Shown: positions 11,837 through 22,984, counted from the first letter of the stretch. The stretch is DNA of 64,000 bases from Phaseolus vulgaris (GCF_000499845.2 NC_023749.2:11479298-11543297); one strand, 5' to 3'. Program-made: numbers and translations. Notes: generated by a model from the letters alone, not told the origin.

Positions 11837-13033
11837 TTAAGACAGATTGATCTTCAACAAACAAAATTTGATCATCAATATCAAGACTGTTAGTTTCATT
11901 ACTAGTATCTTGAACCCTTTGGTATGGAAAAACATGTTCATAAAAGACAACATCCCTAGACACAAAATTTCTCTTGATTGAATATTCAACAAAATATATC
12001 CTTTTGTCCACCTTGGACAACCAATAAAAACACATTTTGATGCTCTTGGATCAAATTTTCTTCTATTTGTTGACAAAGTGCTAGCATAACATAAAGAACC
12101 AAACACCTTTAATCCATTAAAATCTGCATCAGTTTTGAAAAGCATTTCATGAGGGGAAGAATAGTTTAAAACAGGTGTGGGAAACATGTTTATAATACGC
12201 GCAGCATGTATCACAGAATATGACCAATAAATTTTGGGTAAATGAGATTGTATCATAAGAGTTCTTGCTACATCTAATAAATGACCATGTTTCCTTTCAA
12301 CTATACTATTTTGTTGTGGAATATTGACACATGATGTTTGATGTATTATTCCTTTACTGACAGAAATATTAGTCAAGACAAACTCAGTTCCATTATCACT
12401 TCTTATTATTTTTATTGTTGTCTCAAACTGTGTTTGAACAAAAATAACAAAATGTTCCAAAACCTTAACTTCAGATTTTTGTTTCAAAAGAAAAATCCAT
12501 GTGTACCTTGAATAGTCATCAACTATGGTCAAGAAATATTTATGGCCATGAATTGATGGTATTGAGTATGGTCCCCAAATATCTACATGAATCAAATCAA
12601 AACATTTTTCCGATTTAGATGTGCTAATAGGAAAAGAAAGTCTTTTTTGCTTTGCAAAATGACAAACATCACAAACAAAAGATTTGTTATATTTAACAAA
12701 AGGAAATTTATTCTTGATAACATCAATACATTTATTTGAAATATGACCTAATCGAAAATGCCAAAGGGTTTCTAGATCACTAGCACTGACATTAACAGTA
12801 TTGATGATGTGTGTAGATTCAAGGGGTTTAATTTGAAATTTCTGGTAAGATGGGATCCTGAGTATATAAAGTCTATCTTGCATCTTAGCAGAACCAATTA
12901 TTTTCAAGGAGTTTTTGTCTTGAATGTGACAACCATTAGAATCAAAGGTAAGAACACAAGATAGTCTATCAACCAATTTTGTTACTGAAAGAAGATTAAA
13001 AGTGAAGCAAGGTATATACAAAACATTGTCCAT
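11837..13033 (-). pseudogene. Copia gag-pre-integrase and integrase
   Basis: 398-codon frame. It has the gag-pre-integrase start NVLYIPCFTFNLLSVTKL, then the zinc-binding residues His92, His97, Cys121 and Cys124. The integrase core has catalytic Asp151 (HVDIWGP), Asp213 (IRSDNGTEF) and Glu246 (IVERKHG), all retained. The C-terminus runs out of frame near 12000: the sequence continues in another frame at 12035-11757 ([11 protein letters not shown]), so a frameshift separates integrase from RT. Upstream it overlaps the gag/protease frame, with a frameshift near 13090. Confidence 0.92.
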
Positions 13034-13758
13034 GACATGATTTTGATTGAGAAAAACACTTCCAGAATAATTGGCAATGACTTGATTTCCATTTGTTTGA
13101 CATAAATAGGATCAATTTGACGATACGAAGTGAAGTAAGTTAAAGATGAACAAATGTGATCAGTAGCATCACTATCAATAATCCAAGAACTAGAAGAAGA
13201 AATAGAATTATTACCAGTTTGTGTTGTCATGTTGCAAGGAATAACAGAGACTTGACTAGAAACATTGTCACTGGATTTGACATGTTGTAAAAGAGCTAAC
13301 AATGTTTGATACTGCTCAGGAGTAAAACCAATTTGTTGAGACTCCACTTCTGACTTTGAACCTTCATGATTCTGCTCATTATTGTTAAAATTTGTATTGT
13401 GAAAGGCTGCATGACTTTGATGATAGTTCTGATTTTTAAATTTGAAATAAGGTGGAAAACCATGTTTTTTATAGCATGTACCAATGGTATGCCCTGTCTT
13501 TCCACAATAACTGCAAATTTTGGAAGTATATTCTCTTCCATAGCTTCCTCTTCCATATCCACCACCCATGCCATAGATCATAACATTGTTATTATAACCT
13601 CCTTTGCTAGTAGCAATCATTGCCTTGGATTGATCACCAAAAACTTGCCTCTCTTGTTGTGTAATGAGAGAGTAAACTCTATTCAAGGATGAATTATATG
13701 ATAAACTAACATGGTAAGGTGAACAAAGATCTTGTGAGGGATCAACAATTTCACCCAT
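12982..13758 (-). pseudogene. Copia gag remnant and protease start
   Basis: ATG at 13758 follows the primer-binding site by about 40 bp. A short gag start leads almost directly to LNRVYSLITQQERQVF, so the large dimerisation part of gag is missing. A zinc knuckle CSYCGKTGHTIGTC (CX2CX4HX4C) follows. The protease motif appears as WIIDSDATDHIC: the catalytic Asp-Ser-Gly has become Asp-Ser-Asp. The frame then drifts out of register near 13090. The element could not make a working Gag or protease. Confidence 0.85.
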
Positions 13759-13795
13759 AGATAAATGTAGCAACCAGAGCTCTAATCAGATCTCA

Positions 13796-13809
13796 GGGCT
13801 CTGATACCA
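13796..13809 (-). other. Copia primer-binding site
   Basis: Minus strand TGGTATCAGAGCCC directly abuts the upstream LTR and complements the 3' end of initiator-Met tRNA, the standard primer of plant Copia elements. Confidence 0.85.
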
Positions 13810-14126
13810 TATTACATAATAAAATAGAGATGAACAAAAGAGAACAGAGATGAACAAAAGAGTAAACTGAAGACAAAGGATATGAAAATGAATATCTTCT
13901 TTCTTGTTATTCAAATCAAAACAAATGGTCTGAATATATACAAGTAGTACACTCATTCTAGGTTTAACTAAAGAGGAAAAGATCAATAATTAAATACTAG
14001 AATCATAACACACAAGGACAGAATAAAGGTTATTCACCTCTATAAAGAGAAACAACTGATAATTAGAAAAGACACCCAATTAATATTAGCATCCTTCTAT
14101 AATTCTGATATCCGTATCCTTTAATA
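13810..14126 (-). repeat. Copia 5' LTR (upstream copy)
   Basis: 317 bp, matching 9620-9963 with several indels. Its inner end abuts the primer-binding site. The indel-rich divergence from its partner suggests an old insertion, clearly older than the gypsy element at 44.1 kb. Confidence 0.85.
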
Positions 14127-15114
14127 AATTGCAATACAGAGGAACAACAAACCTCAATTGAAAAAATTGTCGAAGTCCAAAATTAATAGACTAAAGTTTG
14201 GAATGACTTGATTCACATATGAACTAGATGAATATAATTTGTTATTAAATTCAATTTTGTGATCTCCTCATGTTTACATCGTCTTTAACCAATATTTGTA
14301 ATTTTTAGTTCATTTAATCAAAATATTCTTCATATATTTGTATGGTTCTCTTTCGCTTTACATACTGATTTTTTCGTATATAATGACTATTTACCTATTA
14401 AATTAAATTCATATATAAATATTTGTACGTAATACTCAATTTTCGTACAGATATTTTTATCCATATATAATAATCAGTATTTAAATGAATAATTTCTTAT
14501 AGTGAACATTGTTATGAAAGGGATCGAAAAAGAAAATCATTTTATTTGTTCAAGTAAAAATAAGTTAATTGATAGTTTTTCAAAGAATTAAAACTATATG
14601 ATTTAAAGTTAAATGTGTGTGAGAGATAAAAAAGAAAGAAGAAGTGTTAGTCGAAAAATAAAATTATAAATAATAGTACAGAAGAACGTGAAGCATCTGA
14701 AGAAATTGTCACGATTGAAGTCTAAAATAGCAATACTAGAAACCTCAATTGAAGAAATTGTGAAGATTGAAGTCCAAAATTAATAGACTAATTTGAAGTT
14801 CAAAATTAATAGACTAAAATTTGGAATGACTTGATTCAGATACGAACTAGATGAATATAAGTAGTTACTAAATTCAATTTTGTGATCTCCTCATGTTTAC
14901 ATAGTCTTCAACCAATATTTGTAATTTTTAGTTCATTTAATCCAAATATTCTTCATATATTTGTAGTGTTATCTTTCGTTTTACATACGGATTTTTTTTC
15001 CGTATGTAATGGCTATTTACATACGAAATTAAATTCATATGTAAATATTTTAAGTAACGCTCAATTTAACATCCATATGTAATAACCAGTATGTAAATGA
15101 ATATTGTTATAGTG

Positions 15115-15434
15115 TTAGAGGTAAAGAAAAAGTTGACAAAATAATACTTCGATAAATGTCATTTTTTAAGCAAAATCATTGTTTCGAAATGACGAGTGAT
15201 ATCAATATAGTTATATGCCTTGTTAGAGGAATTATGGAGAGCTCGTTGTGTCACTAGTAATATTATAGGCACATCACGACAAGTTTGTATATAAATATCT
15301 CGAATAGTTGACTTGGGTGGATCTTAATAAGATTGTTCAAGACAATTACATGAAAAAAGAGTACACCCCTATATTTCAACATCGGCCGCCTAGTCTCCAC
15401 ACATAGATTCATATAGTTCAAGTGTATTTGCATC
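15115..15434. other. unidentified insert in the array, left of the solo LTR
   Basis: The array unit ends at TATAGTG (15114) and resumes near 16640. The 15115-15434 part, plus about 25 bp at 16609-16634, is unrelated to the array and holds the solo LTR. No TIR, ORF or known family recognised. Confidence 0.5.
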
Positions 15435-16608
15435 TGATCCGGTCGGTCATCGGTAGTCGATGACGTCAGCAGCAGATAACCACGTGGACCACTCGCACAG
15501 TGACACGTGGATCGGGTGGCAGAGAAATCGGGGAGGAGATCACCCGGTAGGGTTATCGGTGGTCAGTAACCGAGTGACCACCGACGGATCAGTTCCAAGA
15601 TAAACGGGTGACACGTGGATCAGGTGTAGAGTAGTCATGGAGGAGATTCCCCGGTATGGAGATCGGTGGTCAGTAACCGAGTGGCCACCGACAGATCAGT
15701 TCCAAGATAAACACCCGGGGGAGAACGCGAGAAGCAATAGAGCACCAATCCGTCATCGGGTGCATGGTCATCGGGGTTTCGTGTTACACGCATTTAAACT
15801 AGGACTGAGATTCCCAGCGAGAGCGTTACGCATGGACCTCGCATGATCATACCTCAGAGAAATAAGAGTTCCTCGTCGGTATAGTCGTGCACGAGAGTGG
15901 CCTAAGGGAGTCAGTAAACCGGTCAGTGATTGGTTACTCTCTCAACCCATTACGTGCATGGCATCGTGAAGGGGAAATCGTGTATGCAGAGAGCAATGCT
16001 TGGTGAGTGTGCCTAGTCCAACCACACCTGGCGTTCTCCTGGGAATGTGCGATTTCACCCAGATGGAAGAAATGCGCTAAGTTACTCCGCAAGGGAATAA
16101 CTTAGGCGCACAAGAGATGCGCTAGAGCCCTTCAGGTGGAGGCACGTGAACGGTTAGATGCGAGTTGCATGCCTCCACGTGTCACTGTCTGAGAAGGGCG
16201 CGACTCAGATAAAGGTGCACTCCGTGTCGTGAAAGGTACAGATAGAAAACCCACACACCCACGACCCTGACTGTGGTACGTTTTCGTACAAAAGCATAAC
16301 AGAATTCTGACACGCACAGAGGACAGCGTAGCAGAATTCTGTTAGGCACAGACACAGAGGGGATAAAAAGAGAATCAGAGAGAAATACACACACTGTTTT
16401 TTACACACATTATTTTCTAGTGATTCTGGGATCTAACTTGAGCGTCAGAGTGCAAACGGCCGCTAGAGGCGTCTCTGTGTGTTTGCAGGTTGCGTTCGGA
16501 GTTCCAAGGAGGAGGTTCTAAGAGTGTTCTTGCAGATAGCACAGTGGCCAGAGGCGGGTCAAGCAAGCGACAAGGCAATTCTCCGCACTCGAGTTGTCGG
16601 CAGGATCA
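15435..16608 (+). mobile_element. solo LTR, 1174 bp, with TSD GCATC
   Basis: It starts TGATCCGG and ends GGATCA, so the ends are TG...CA inside a 6-bp inverted repeat. Perfect 5-bp direct repeats GCATC flank it (15430-15434 and 16609-16613). It is GC-rich against its surroundings and has no polyprotein, primer site or second LTR. A TATA-like GGATAAAAAGAGA lies at about 16360, consistent with plus-strand transcription. Small ORFs inside (15637-15846, 16490-16693 and others) have no family similarity and I do not call them genes. Recombination between the LTRs of a full element is the usual origin. Confidence 0.85.
15499..15714 (+). repeat. two ~108-bp tandem units inside the solo LTR
   Basis: Units begin GTGACACGTGGATC at about 15500 and 15608. 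Both contain GGTGGTCAGTAACCGAGTG and GATCAGTTCCAAGATAAAC. CACGTGG cores recur in this half of the LTR, the sequence of plant G-box elements. A regulatory role is inference only. Confidence 0.75.
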
Positions 16609-17050
16609 GCATCTATCCTTTCGACCCCTGATGAAATATCCTTATCAAAGGGATAAAAAAGAAAATCATTTTATTTGTCCAAGTAAAAAGTAAAAATAAG
16701 TTAATTCTATATAATTTAAAGTTAAATGTGTGTGATAGACATAAAAGACAAAGAACAAGTACTAGCCAGAAAATAAAAATGATAAATAATAGTATAGAGG
16801 AACAGTAAGAAATTATCATGAAGTCTAAAATAAAATACAGAAAAACAGGAGCATCAATTGAAAAAATTGCCTCGTCCAAAAATAATAGACTAAAATTTGG
16901 AATCACTTCACATACGAAATAGAAGAATATAATTAATTCATAAATTTTATTTTGTCACCTATTCATATTTATATAGTCTTTAACTAATATCTCTTCATTT
17001 AATCTAAATATTCTTCATATAGTTAATATACTGTTTTTATGTTTTAGTCA

Positions 17051-18240
17051 TATGTCTAAGATATTATCACTAATGACTCAGTTTTATTTATATCATTCTA
17101 TTTTTTATTTATAATAGTGCCTACACTATTTTTACTTTATTTTAAATTTATTGAAAATATTTTAAAATATTTTAAAATATAACATAAGATATTTTTATGT
17201 TAGTTTAAATTTAATTGAAAAGATTCTAATACATGATATAAGATTAATAGGAATATAACATAAAAAAACACATAATAACAGAAAGTGGAAAATGTGATTA
17301 AAAATATAATAAATAAAAATTTATAAGATTTTCAACTAAAAAAAGTTATAAATAATTGAAACATACTTTTATAACTAAAATAAATTTAAGAATTATATAA
17401 AATAAAAATACTGTTTAAATTTTGTATGATTATATAATTTTACTTTTATCATTTATTTCAACTATGATAAATTCATCATATACTTATAACTCTTTTTTAC
17501 TATGTCATTAATCTAAAATGTTAGATGCTAGCCAACTTTATCAAATATTTATAATTTTATAAATTGACTTAATAGTTTCTTAATTTCCAACTATCAACTT
17601 TCAATATCTATTAACTCGACAGCTATTTTTTTCTTCAAACACTTATATATGACAATTTGTTCCAAATTAAATGTCATTTAACAAAACCAACGAACATCAA
17701 ATAATTTTTTCAGGATCACCCCTAATCAATACTCTTAATGGAGCACTGTATAAATAAGAAAAAAAATTAAAATAAAATATATATTATAAAAAAAACTTAT
17801 TAATTTGAAAAAAGACTATGTTTTTACATTTTTAAATTAAAAATTTAAATAAACTTAATTAAGTTATTAAAAAATTTCGCTCAATTTAATTCTCAAAATA
17901 TATTTTTTATTTGAGTAGTTTGATTTTTTTAATGGAATGAAGTGGTTACTTTTATTTTTTATTATATCCATCTCACGGATTAACTTACGTCTCTCACCTC
18001 TAAATTAAACTGATCAACAACATCTTAAAAAAAAATTAAGTTCATCAATGAATTAAAAATAAAAAGATGAAAAATAGTGAGACAAAAATATTTGAAACAC
18101 TCAATAGAATAATTTTTTTAAAAGAAATTCAATTAAAATACTAAATGTTAATTAAACCCTTTAAATATTATTATATAAAATGAAATAGTAAAAGCAAAAT
18201 CTAATTAAAAAATCTAGAAGAAATAAAAAGAAAAGTCAAC
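17051..18240. other. AT-rich intergenic DNA
   Basis: Very AT-rich. No gene, RNA or defined repeat recognised. It forms the upstream flank of the small gene at 18.3-20.2 kb. Confidence 0.5.
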
Positions 18241-18324
18241 TGTTTTTGGCTGCTGACCACAACTGTAGAAAGAGAAAACAAGAAACAAATCAGAACACAG
18301 TAAATATTAAACAAAGTGAAAAAC

Positions 18325-18336
18325 TTAGTATAAATA
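18325..18336 (+). promoter_or_regulatory. candidate TATA box of the small basic-protein gene
   Basis: AGTATAAATACA lies upstream of a pyrimidine-rich leader that runs to a good donor (CACAAAGGTACT) at about 18495. It would place transcription start near 18360. Inferred from sequence only. Confidence 0.4.
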
Positions 18337-18494
18337 CAAACATAAAAAAGGCCTCAATTCATTATCTTGTCCTTCACTTCGCTGCTCCATCAAAAGAAAA
18401 GGGTTGGTATCTCATTCGACCCCACCATCCCTGTTCCATATTCTCTGCCTTCAAATCACAATTCTCTTCCCTTTTTTTACCAACTAATCACAAA

Positions 18495-19586
18495 GGTACT
18501 CTTTTTTTCTATCTCTGTATCATTTATCTGTCTCTCCATGTGTACATGGAAAAAAAACCTTGTTTAACCTTAATTTGTTCATACATAAATTTCTTGAAAA
18601 TTGTTTGTACCCAGTAAACAAGTTGTTGGGTGTTTTCTTGTTTTTTATTCATAACGATCTATGTAATATTTGTTGGACATCAGAATGAATTTGGGTTGAT
18701 AAATTCTTCAATCCTGTGCTTGGAATTTCTGGAGAGATCTTGTGTGAAAGGAAGGTTTTGTTGTACCCATGGTTTGATTCTTCTCACCAATTCATGACCC
18801 CCAATTTTTTTCTTTTATCGCGGTTAAAGGTTGAATAATCCCTTTGATTATCTGTCACCATCCGCAAACGCGTGGACTTAGCATTAATTTGACTGCGTGA
18901 GACTTGGATTAAGATGCAATTTTGTTTTTGCCCCTTTTGATTTTTCATATTCTTCTCCTAGTTCCCTTCTCCAATTCAGTCTCTGGAGTGATTGTTGATT
19001 AGAATCAGAGTGTTTTTGGGTGAGTATTGTCAATTAATTTTGTAAATTGTTTCTAGCTAGAATTGGTTCTGAAGGGAAGCTATTTATGTTTGTGCATTCG
19101 TATAAAAATCATGAATGAAACGGTAATCAAATTGATTCTAGAACACTGGGTCGAGTGTTTATGCATTAGTATAAAAAGTTATGAATGAAACGGTAATCAA
19201 ATTGATTCTAGAAAACTGGGTCGAGTGGTACTGAATTTGATCTAAGTTCAGTTTGAATTTTGTGGATAACAGAAACATAGTTAAGAGAGAAACTTTATCA
19301 GGTAACTTTTAAAATTTCCAAACGGAAATTATTTATCATTGAGATTGATAAATATTATGTATTAATATCATATAAATTGATTCTAGACTCAAGTTAGCTG
19401 GATTTATTTCAACCAATCAATTCTAGACCAGAATCAATTGTTCTATGTGATGACAAACATGTAAATATTTACTTAAAATCTGATGGCAAGTATCAGGTTG
19501 GTTGATATTTCAACGTGATTTTGAATTATTCAACATGAAACAATACAAGTTCTAATGAATTGAAATATTTTGAAGGCTAAAAGATA
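18495..19586 (+). other. 5' leader / probable intron of the small gene
   Basis: About 1.1 kb separates the pyrimidine-rich leader from the ATG. A GTACTC donor fits at 18496; the acceptor is not clear (AG positions at about 19512 and 19583). At 19093-19220 a 64-bp unit (AACGGTAATCAAATTGATTC and CTGGGTCGAGT) occurs twice in tandem. From about 19370 onward the sequence is shared with the duplicate at 29.2 kb. Confidence 0.45.
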
Positions 19587-19856
19587 ATGGGCAGCAAGGC
19601 ACCAAGTTGGTCTGACCAATGGGGAAATGGAGGGCTTGGTAGTGGCCACTATGATGAGGAGGATGAGAAGGTGAAGAAGAGCAGTGGAAGCAGCAAGAAG
19701 ATGTCTGCTGGGATGGACAAGGCCAAAGCTGCAGCAATTGTGGGTGCTGACAAGGCTAAAACTGCTGCTGTAGTGGGTGCCCAGAAGGTGAAGAGTGGAA
19801 CCTCTGCTGGAATCAAATGGGTCAAGAATCAGTACCAGAAAAGGACTTCCAAGTGA
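19587..19856 (+). CDS. 89-residue basic Lys/Ala/Gly-rich protein, function unknown
   Basis: A complete frame opens at ATG 19587 with MGSKAPSWSDQWGNGGLG and ends with TSK and TGA. Residues 1-25 hold a W-x3-W pair and acidic residues (DEEDE). Residues 26-89 are a Lys/Ala/Gly-rich basic region with repeated (A/D)KAK-A-A-VGA segments and a final aromatic-basic IKWVKNQYQKR. There is no signal peptide or membrane segment. I see a plausible 5' UTR exon at about 18360-18494 and a long leader intron up to near the ATG. Conservation of the frame in the copy at 29390, with almost no amino-acid change, supports real coding. It resembles small uncharacterised plant proteins; I do not assign a function. 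Confidence 0.7.
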   Translation: MGSKAPSWSDQWGNGGLGSGHYDEEDEKVKKSSGSSKKMSAGMDKAKAAAIVGADKAKTAAVVGAQKVKSGTSAGIKWVKNQYQKRTSK

Positions 19857-20339
19857 AGTCTCACTCACAGGCCACTTGCTTCTTGGACAGTTTCAGTTCA
19901 TAGCTTTGGTAAATAATATACATGATGCTTCAGTCAAATATTTTGCTTGTTTGTGTGCAATTTACAGTACAACAGGTCAGATTAACTTGTTTTTATTTTT
20001 CATTTGTTTGTAGAAAATTGTTGGATGTTGATCATGTTATTAGTTTACCTGGAATCTTTCTTCCTGTGACTGATTTTACAGTTTTACATCATTTGTTCCT
20101 CTGTAGGGTGATGTTTTACAAACATTATATTGTAAATTTTATATTATGTAGTTAATTTAGGCACATATTTCAATTATGATATGATGAATAGAGAATAGAA
20201 TATACACAAATTGAGCTGCATAGGTTGGTTTTGATTTCTCTCCTGAACCAACTCAATGTGAATGAATTTGAATATCAGATTTAATCGAAATCAGATCAAC
20301 TAAATCATTAGAATTATTTAATGTTTCAATATAAGTATA
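19857..20339 (+). other. 3' untranslated region of the small gene
   Basis: It follows the TGA stop. A GTAAATAA ... TTTGTTTGTAG pair at about 19909-20013 could be a 3' UTR intron. AT-rich transcript-end sequence lies near 20150. The part from about 20171 to 20335 is again shared with the duplicate at 29.65-29.81 kb, so it marks the right limit of the duplicated segment. Confidence 0.4.
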
Positions 20340-20734
20340 TATATTGAAACTCGAGGGTGTGGTTAGGGTTTTAGAAGGGGTTGTGTCCAAGTACGTGGAG
20401 GTGCAGGAGATTCTTGAACGGAGAGGTTGCGTTAGTGTTTTGTAGAGTGGTAGGGTTTTGGTGAATGTATAGTGAGAGAGAAGGCGATTGCTTAGCAGAG
20501 AGAGGGAGGGAAAAGAGGTTTTTCAAAAAAAAATTGAAAATATGGAGGAATGGTGTATGAAAAAAAGGGGAATGCGGGTTTTCATTTTGAAGGATAATTG
20601 TGACAATTCAAAATGACATATTCTAAAAGATAATTGTAGCGGTTTATAAAACATCATATTATACGAAAACTTGTGACGGTTATTAACAACCGTCATATTA
20701 AAACCATTACTTTATACATGATTTTTTTGTAGTG
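20340..20734 (-). mobile_element. CACTA-type element end (other end not found)
   Basis: On the minus strand it starts at 20734 with CACTACAAAAAAATCATG. It continues into subterminal repeats built on TATGACGGTTGTTAATAACC, with AATTGTAGCGG and AATTGTGACAA variants. The GC-richer part at 20346-20560 may be internal sequence. The matching end is not visible to the left, so it is probably truncated. Confidence 0.55.
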
Positions 20735-21000
20735 TACATATTTTTTCAGTTTAAAACCTTGTGTAACTTTGAACTTTTCTTGTTCAGACCACACAGGTAA
20801 CCAATTTTCACTACCTACTTATTAGATAGGTCCTTATCCAGTCAATCATTGTAAGGATGAGTTAATTTCTAGCAATGAGTATTGTACTATTAAATGATTA
20901 TGAGAGATTGTTTATTAGCACATCACACTTAGGGTAGCAGCTAAAAGCAGGCCTACACCAAACTAAACATGGAATTCCAATTAACCTTTGATATATATGT
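20735..21000. other. intergenic, nothing recognised
   Basis: About 265 bp without recognised coding or repeat content, between the CACTA end and the MULE remnant. Confidence 0.5.
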
Positions 21001-22015
21001 TCATTTACCTCTTTCAGCTCTTGCATCTTTGCATCCTAGGCTCGGTAGTGGGTTGCTTTTTGTAGCCGTCATCTTGAGGTCTCGTATGAGCAATCCCCCT
21101 TCAAATCTTTTTTGAAAATTCTTGTATAAATGTCTCAGACAAAACATGTGTTCCACCCCTTTTAAAATTTCATCAAAAACTGTCAAATATTGCAAATAAT
21201 GAATTTGTAATTAGTAATCCCATCATATATTGATTAATAATTATACAATGACATACTTTGGTACCTTTTGTTGATTTGAAATAAACACCCAACGATTGGT
21301 TTGGATATCACCAATTTCCTCTAACAATAAGGTCAAGAATCATCTCCACGTATCTTTGCCTTCATTTTCCACAACTGCAAATGCAAGGGGAAACTGCTGG
21401 TCATTTGCATCTCTTCCTACTACCAGTGACGATTGCCCACCATATTTATTTTTCAAGTGACATCATCAAACCCAATAAAGGGTCTACAACCAGGTCAAAG
21501 TCCTTTCTTGCAATCGTCCAAACACATATAAAAGCTGTCAAACTTTAGTTGTAAAATTTGAAGTCAAACTTTAGTTGTAAAATTTGATTAGGTTGTTGGT
21601 TGAGTTGAATCTTACAAGTACTTCCAGAACTAACTCCTTTTATTTAAGTCACATAATCAAATAGTTAGAAATAGTGTTGTTGTCCATCTCCCTCAAGGAT
21701 GTGTATAGACTTATGTTTAGCTCTCAAAGCCCACCAATTAGTGATTCCAATAGCGTAAGATCTTCTAATATTATCAATGATTTCATTGGCTTTCATGTTC
21801 TCAACATTCCTAAATTTTTCCAACACAAATATTGTCACTCAGTCTTTATTTGCATTTACGTTGCAAATACCCTCCCACAAGTCTCAGTACTACTCACCTT
21901 ACTAACCAACATCACAAACTCATACATCTTTCTTCATACAACCCTAACTCTAAGATTGTCATTTTTTACAAATTTTGATTCAAGTCAGAATGCTCCATCT
22001 TCATGATTGTCAAAG
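21001..22015 (-). pseudogene. Mutator-like (MULE) transposase, decayed
   Basis: Reading minus, broken frames give the order of a plant MULE transposase. First KANEIIDNIRRSYAIG and WWALRAKHKSIHI (about 21780-21680), then YMCLDDCKKGL and CRPFIGFDDVT, then VGRDANDQQFPLAFAVVENE with GKDTWR and IGDIQTNRWVFIS (about 21400-21270), and finally GVEHMFCLRHLYKNFQKRF (about 21150-21090). These include the region that normally carries the DDE catalytic residues. Frameshifts and several stops interrupt it, and one stop replaces a Trp after DTWR. No TIRs were identified. The plus-strand frame at 21674-22006 is a shadow of this. Confidence 0.82.
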
Positions 22016-22549
22016 GTGTGAGTTGGTTGATAAGTACCCTCACCCTTAGCGATATTTCTAGCCTCAGTTTGACTTAATCCTATCCTTTCTTCACCTTTTT
22101 GATCAATTTTGCCCACATTTTTATGGCATAATTCAATTGAATTAAATTTTAACAATCTATGTTAATGTACTGAAATACAAATTTAGATTTAAATTAAAAA
22201 AAGATGAAGTCTACAAACCCATTAATTATAAAGTTGACCGTGTCGTTTTCCTCATTCCGTCTATGAAAAGCAGCATAATTCCAACTCTTTTTGAATAATA
22301 GTTTTTATTATTAGTAATTGCAGTTTTAAGTTTTCTACATTTTTATTTGTAATATTAGATTAATTACATATTTCAATTTAGTTTGTAATTAATTAACACA
22401 CTAATTTAAATTTAAAAAGTATAATTTTCCAAAAAAAGTCTGATCACTGTTATAAAGATATATAAAAACTTATGAAATAATATCGTTTTGAACGATAAGA
22501 AATTTAACTTGATATAATTTTTTAATCTTATGGAGGTTGTAAATTAAAT

Positions 22550-22860
22550 CAACGAATATCGTCATTTGTAAATAACAAGAGGAACAAATGACAATAACAT
22601 GACGACAGGAAAGTCGAAGAACATGGAAATGACCACAATCACACTCCAAATCATTTAATCTAACCCTATATGATTGGGGTCATTGACCATGTTGGAGGGT
22701 AACTAATTCTTGGACATCAAATTCAAAATTATCTCCATTAAACTTTTCCACAAAACACATAGTCGAATCTTGTTGATTTTTTCTAAGTAAGATTGTGATA
22801 TCTTCTAGATAATAATGACCTGTGTGTAACATGATGTCTATGTTGAAATCTCGTTCCACA
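22550..22860 (-). pseudogene. MULE SWIM zinc-finger fragment
   Basis: Minus-strand frames give NGDNFEFDVQELV, then RVRLNDLECDCGHFHVLRLP, followed after a one-base frame change by CRHVIVICSSCYLQMT. That is a SWIM-type CxCx(n)CxH finger, normally at the C-terminus of MULE transposases. It lies upstream (5' on the minus strand) of the catalytic part at 21.0-22.0 kb, so the two do not form one collinear gene. Confidence 0.7.
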
Positions 22861-22984
22861 AATCATGTTTTTTTTTCTTGAAAGTTTCCTTAATCAAATG
22901 AAAATCGACAAGAAACGATTTCCCTTAAACAGAGATTTAATGTATATAGATTTCTAGTCATATGAGTATAGTTGTTTCTGATAA

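Larger units (their letters stand above)
9620..14126 (-). mobile_element. degenerate Ty1/Copia LTR retrotransposon
   Basis: Minus-oriented element inside an array unit. It has two LTRs (13810-14126 upstream, 9620-9963 downstream), an initiator-Met primer site next to the upstream LTR, a polypurine tract next to the downstream LTR, and coding remnants in the Copia order gag zinc knuckle, protease, integrase, reverse transcriptase, RNase H. The polyprotein is split into at least five frames, and the N-terminal gag region is largely missing, since the zinc-knuckle part begins within about 50 codons of the start. The termini look like TATTA...TAATA instead of TG...CA and no clean target duplication is visible, so the outer boundaries are good to about 10 bp. 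It is not autonomous. Confidence 0.9.
5905..17050 (-). repeat. tandem array of a ~590-bp unit with CACTA-like terminus, interrupted by inserts
   Basis: Units end (plus strand) in AATTTCTTGTAGTG, i.e. CACTACAAGAAATT on the minus strand, at about 6387, 6981, 8653, 9244, 14504 (TTATAGTG) and 15114 (decayed). Complete periods are 594 bp (6388-6981) and 591 bp (8654-9244). Each unit carries, in order, AAAGGGATCCAAAAAGAAAA, TTGATAGTTTTTCAAAGA, GTGTGTGAGATAAAAGAG, GAAGAAATTGTCACGATTGA, TTTGGAATGCCTTGATTCAC, TGTGATCTCCTC and TACGTAATACTCAATTTACG. Repeat sequence is present at 5905-7515, 8613-9619, 14127-15114 and 16635-17050; the gaps are the inserts listed separately. Short ORFs at 6487-6669 and 8753-8935 are translations of this repeat and not genes. 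The terminus is that of CACTA transposons, so the unit probably came from a CACTA end. The same family occurs in reverse orientation at 42.9-51.6 kb. Confidence 0.85.

Noticed and set aside
16132..16408. Overlapping minus ORFs within the solo LTR
   Set aside because: Three frames open at once in GC-richer LTR DNA; no motif or family similarity.
20395..20415. Another end of the Mutator-type MITE (GGAGGTGCAGGAGATTC)
   Set aside because: No partner end, no duplication, and the surrounding sequence belongs to a CACTA-like element.
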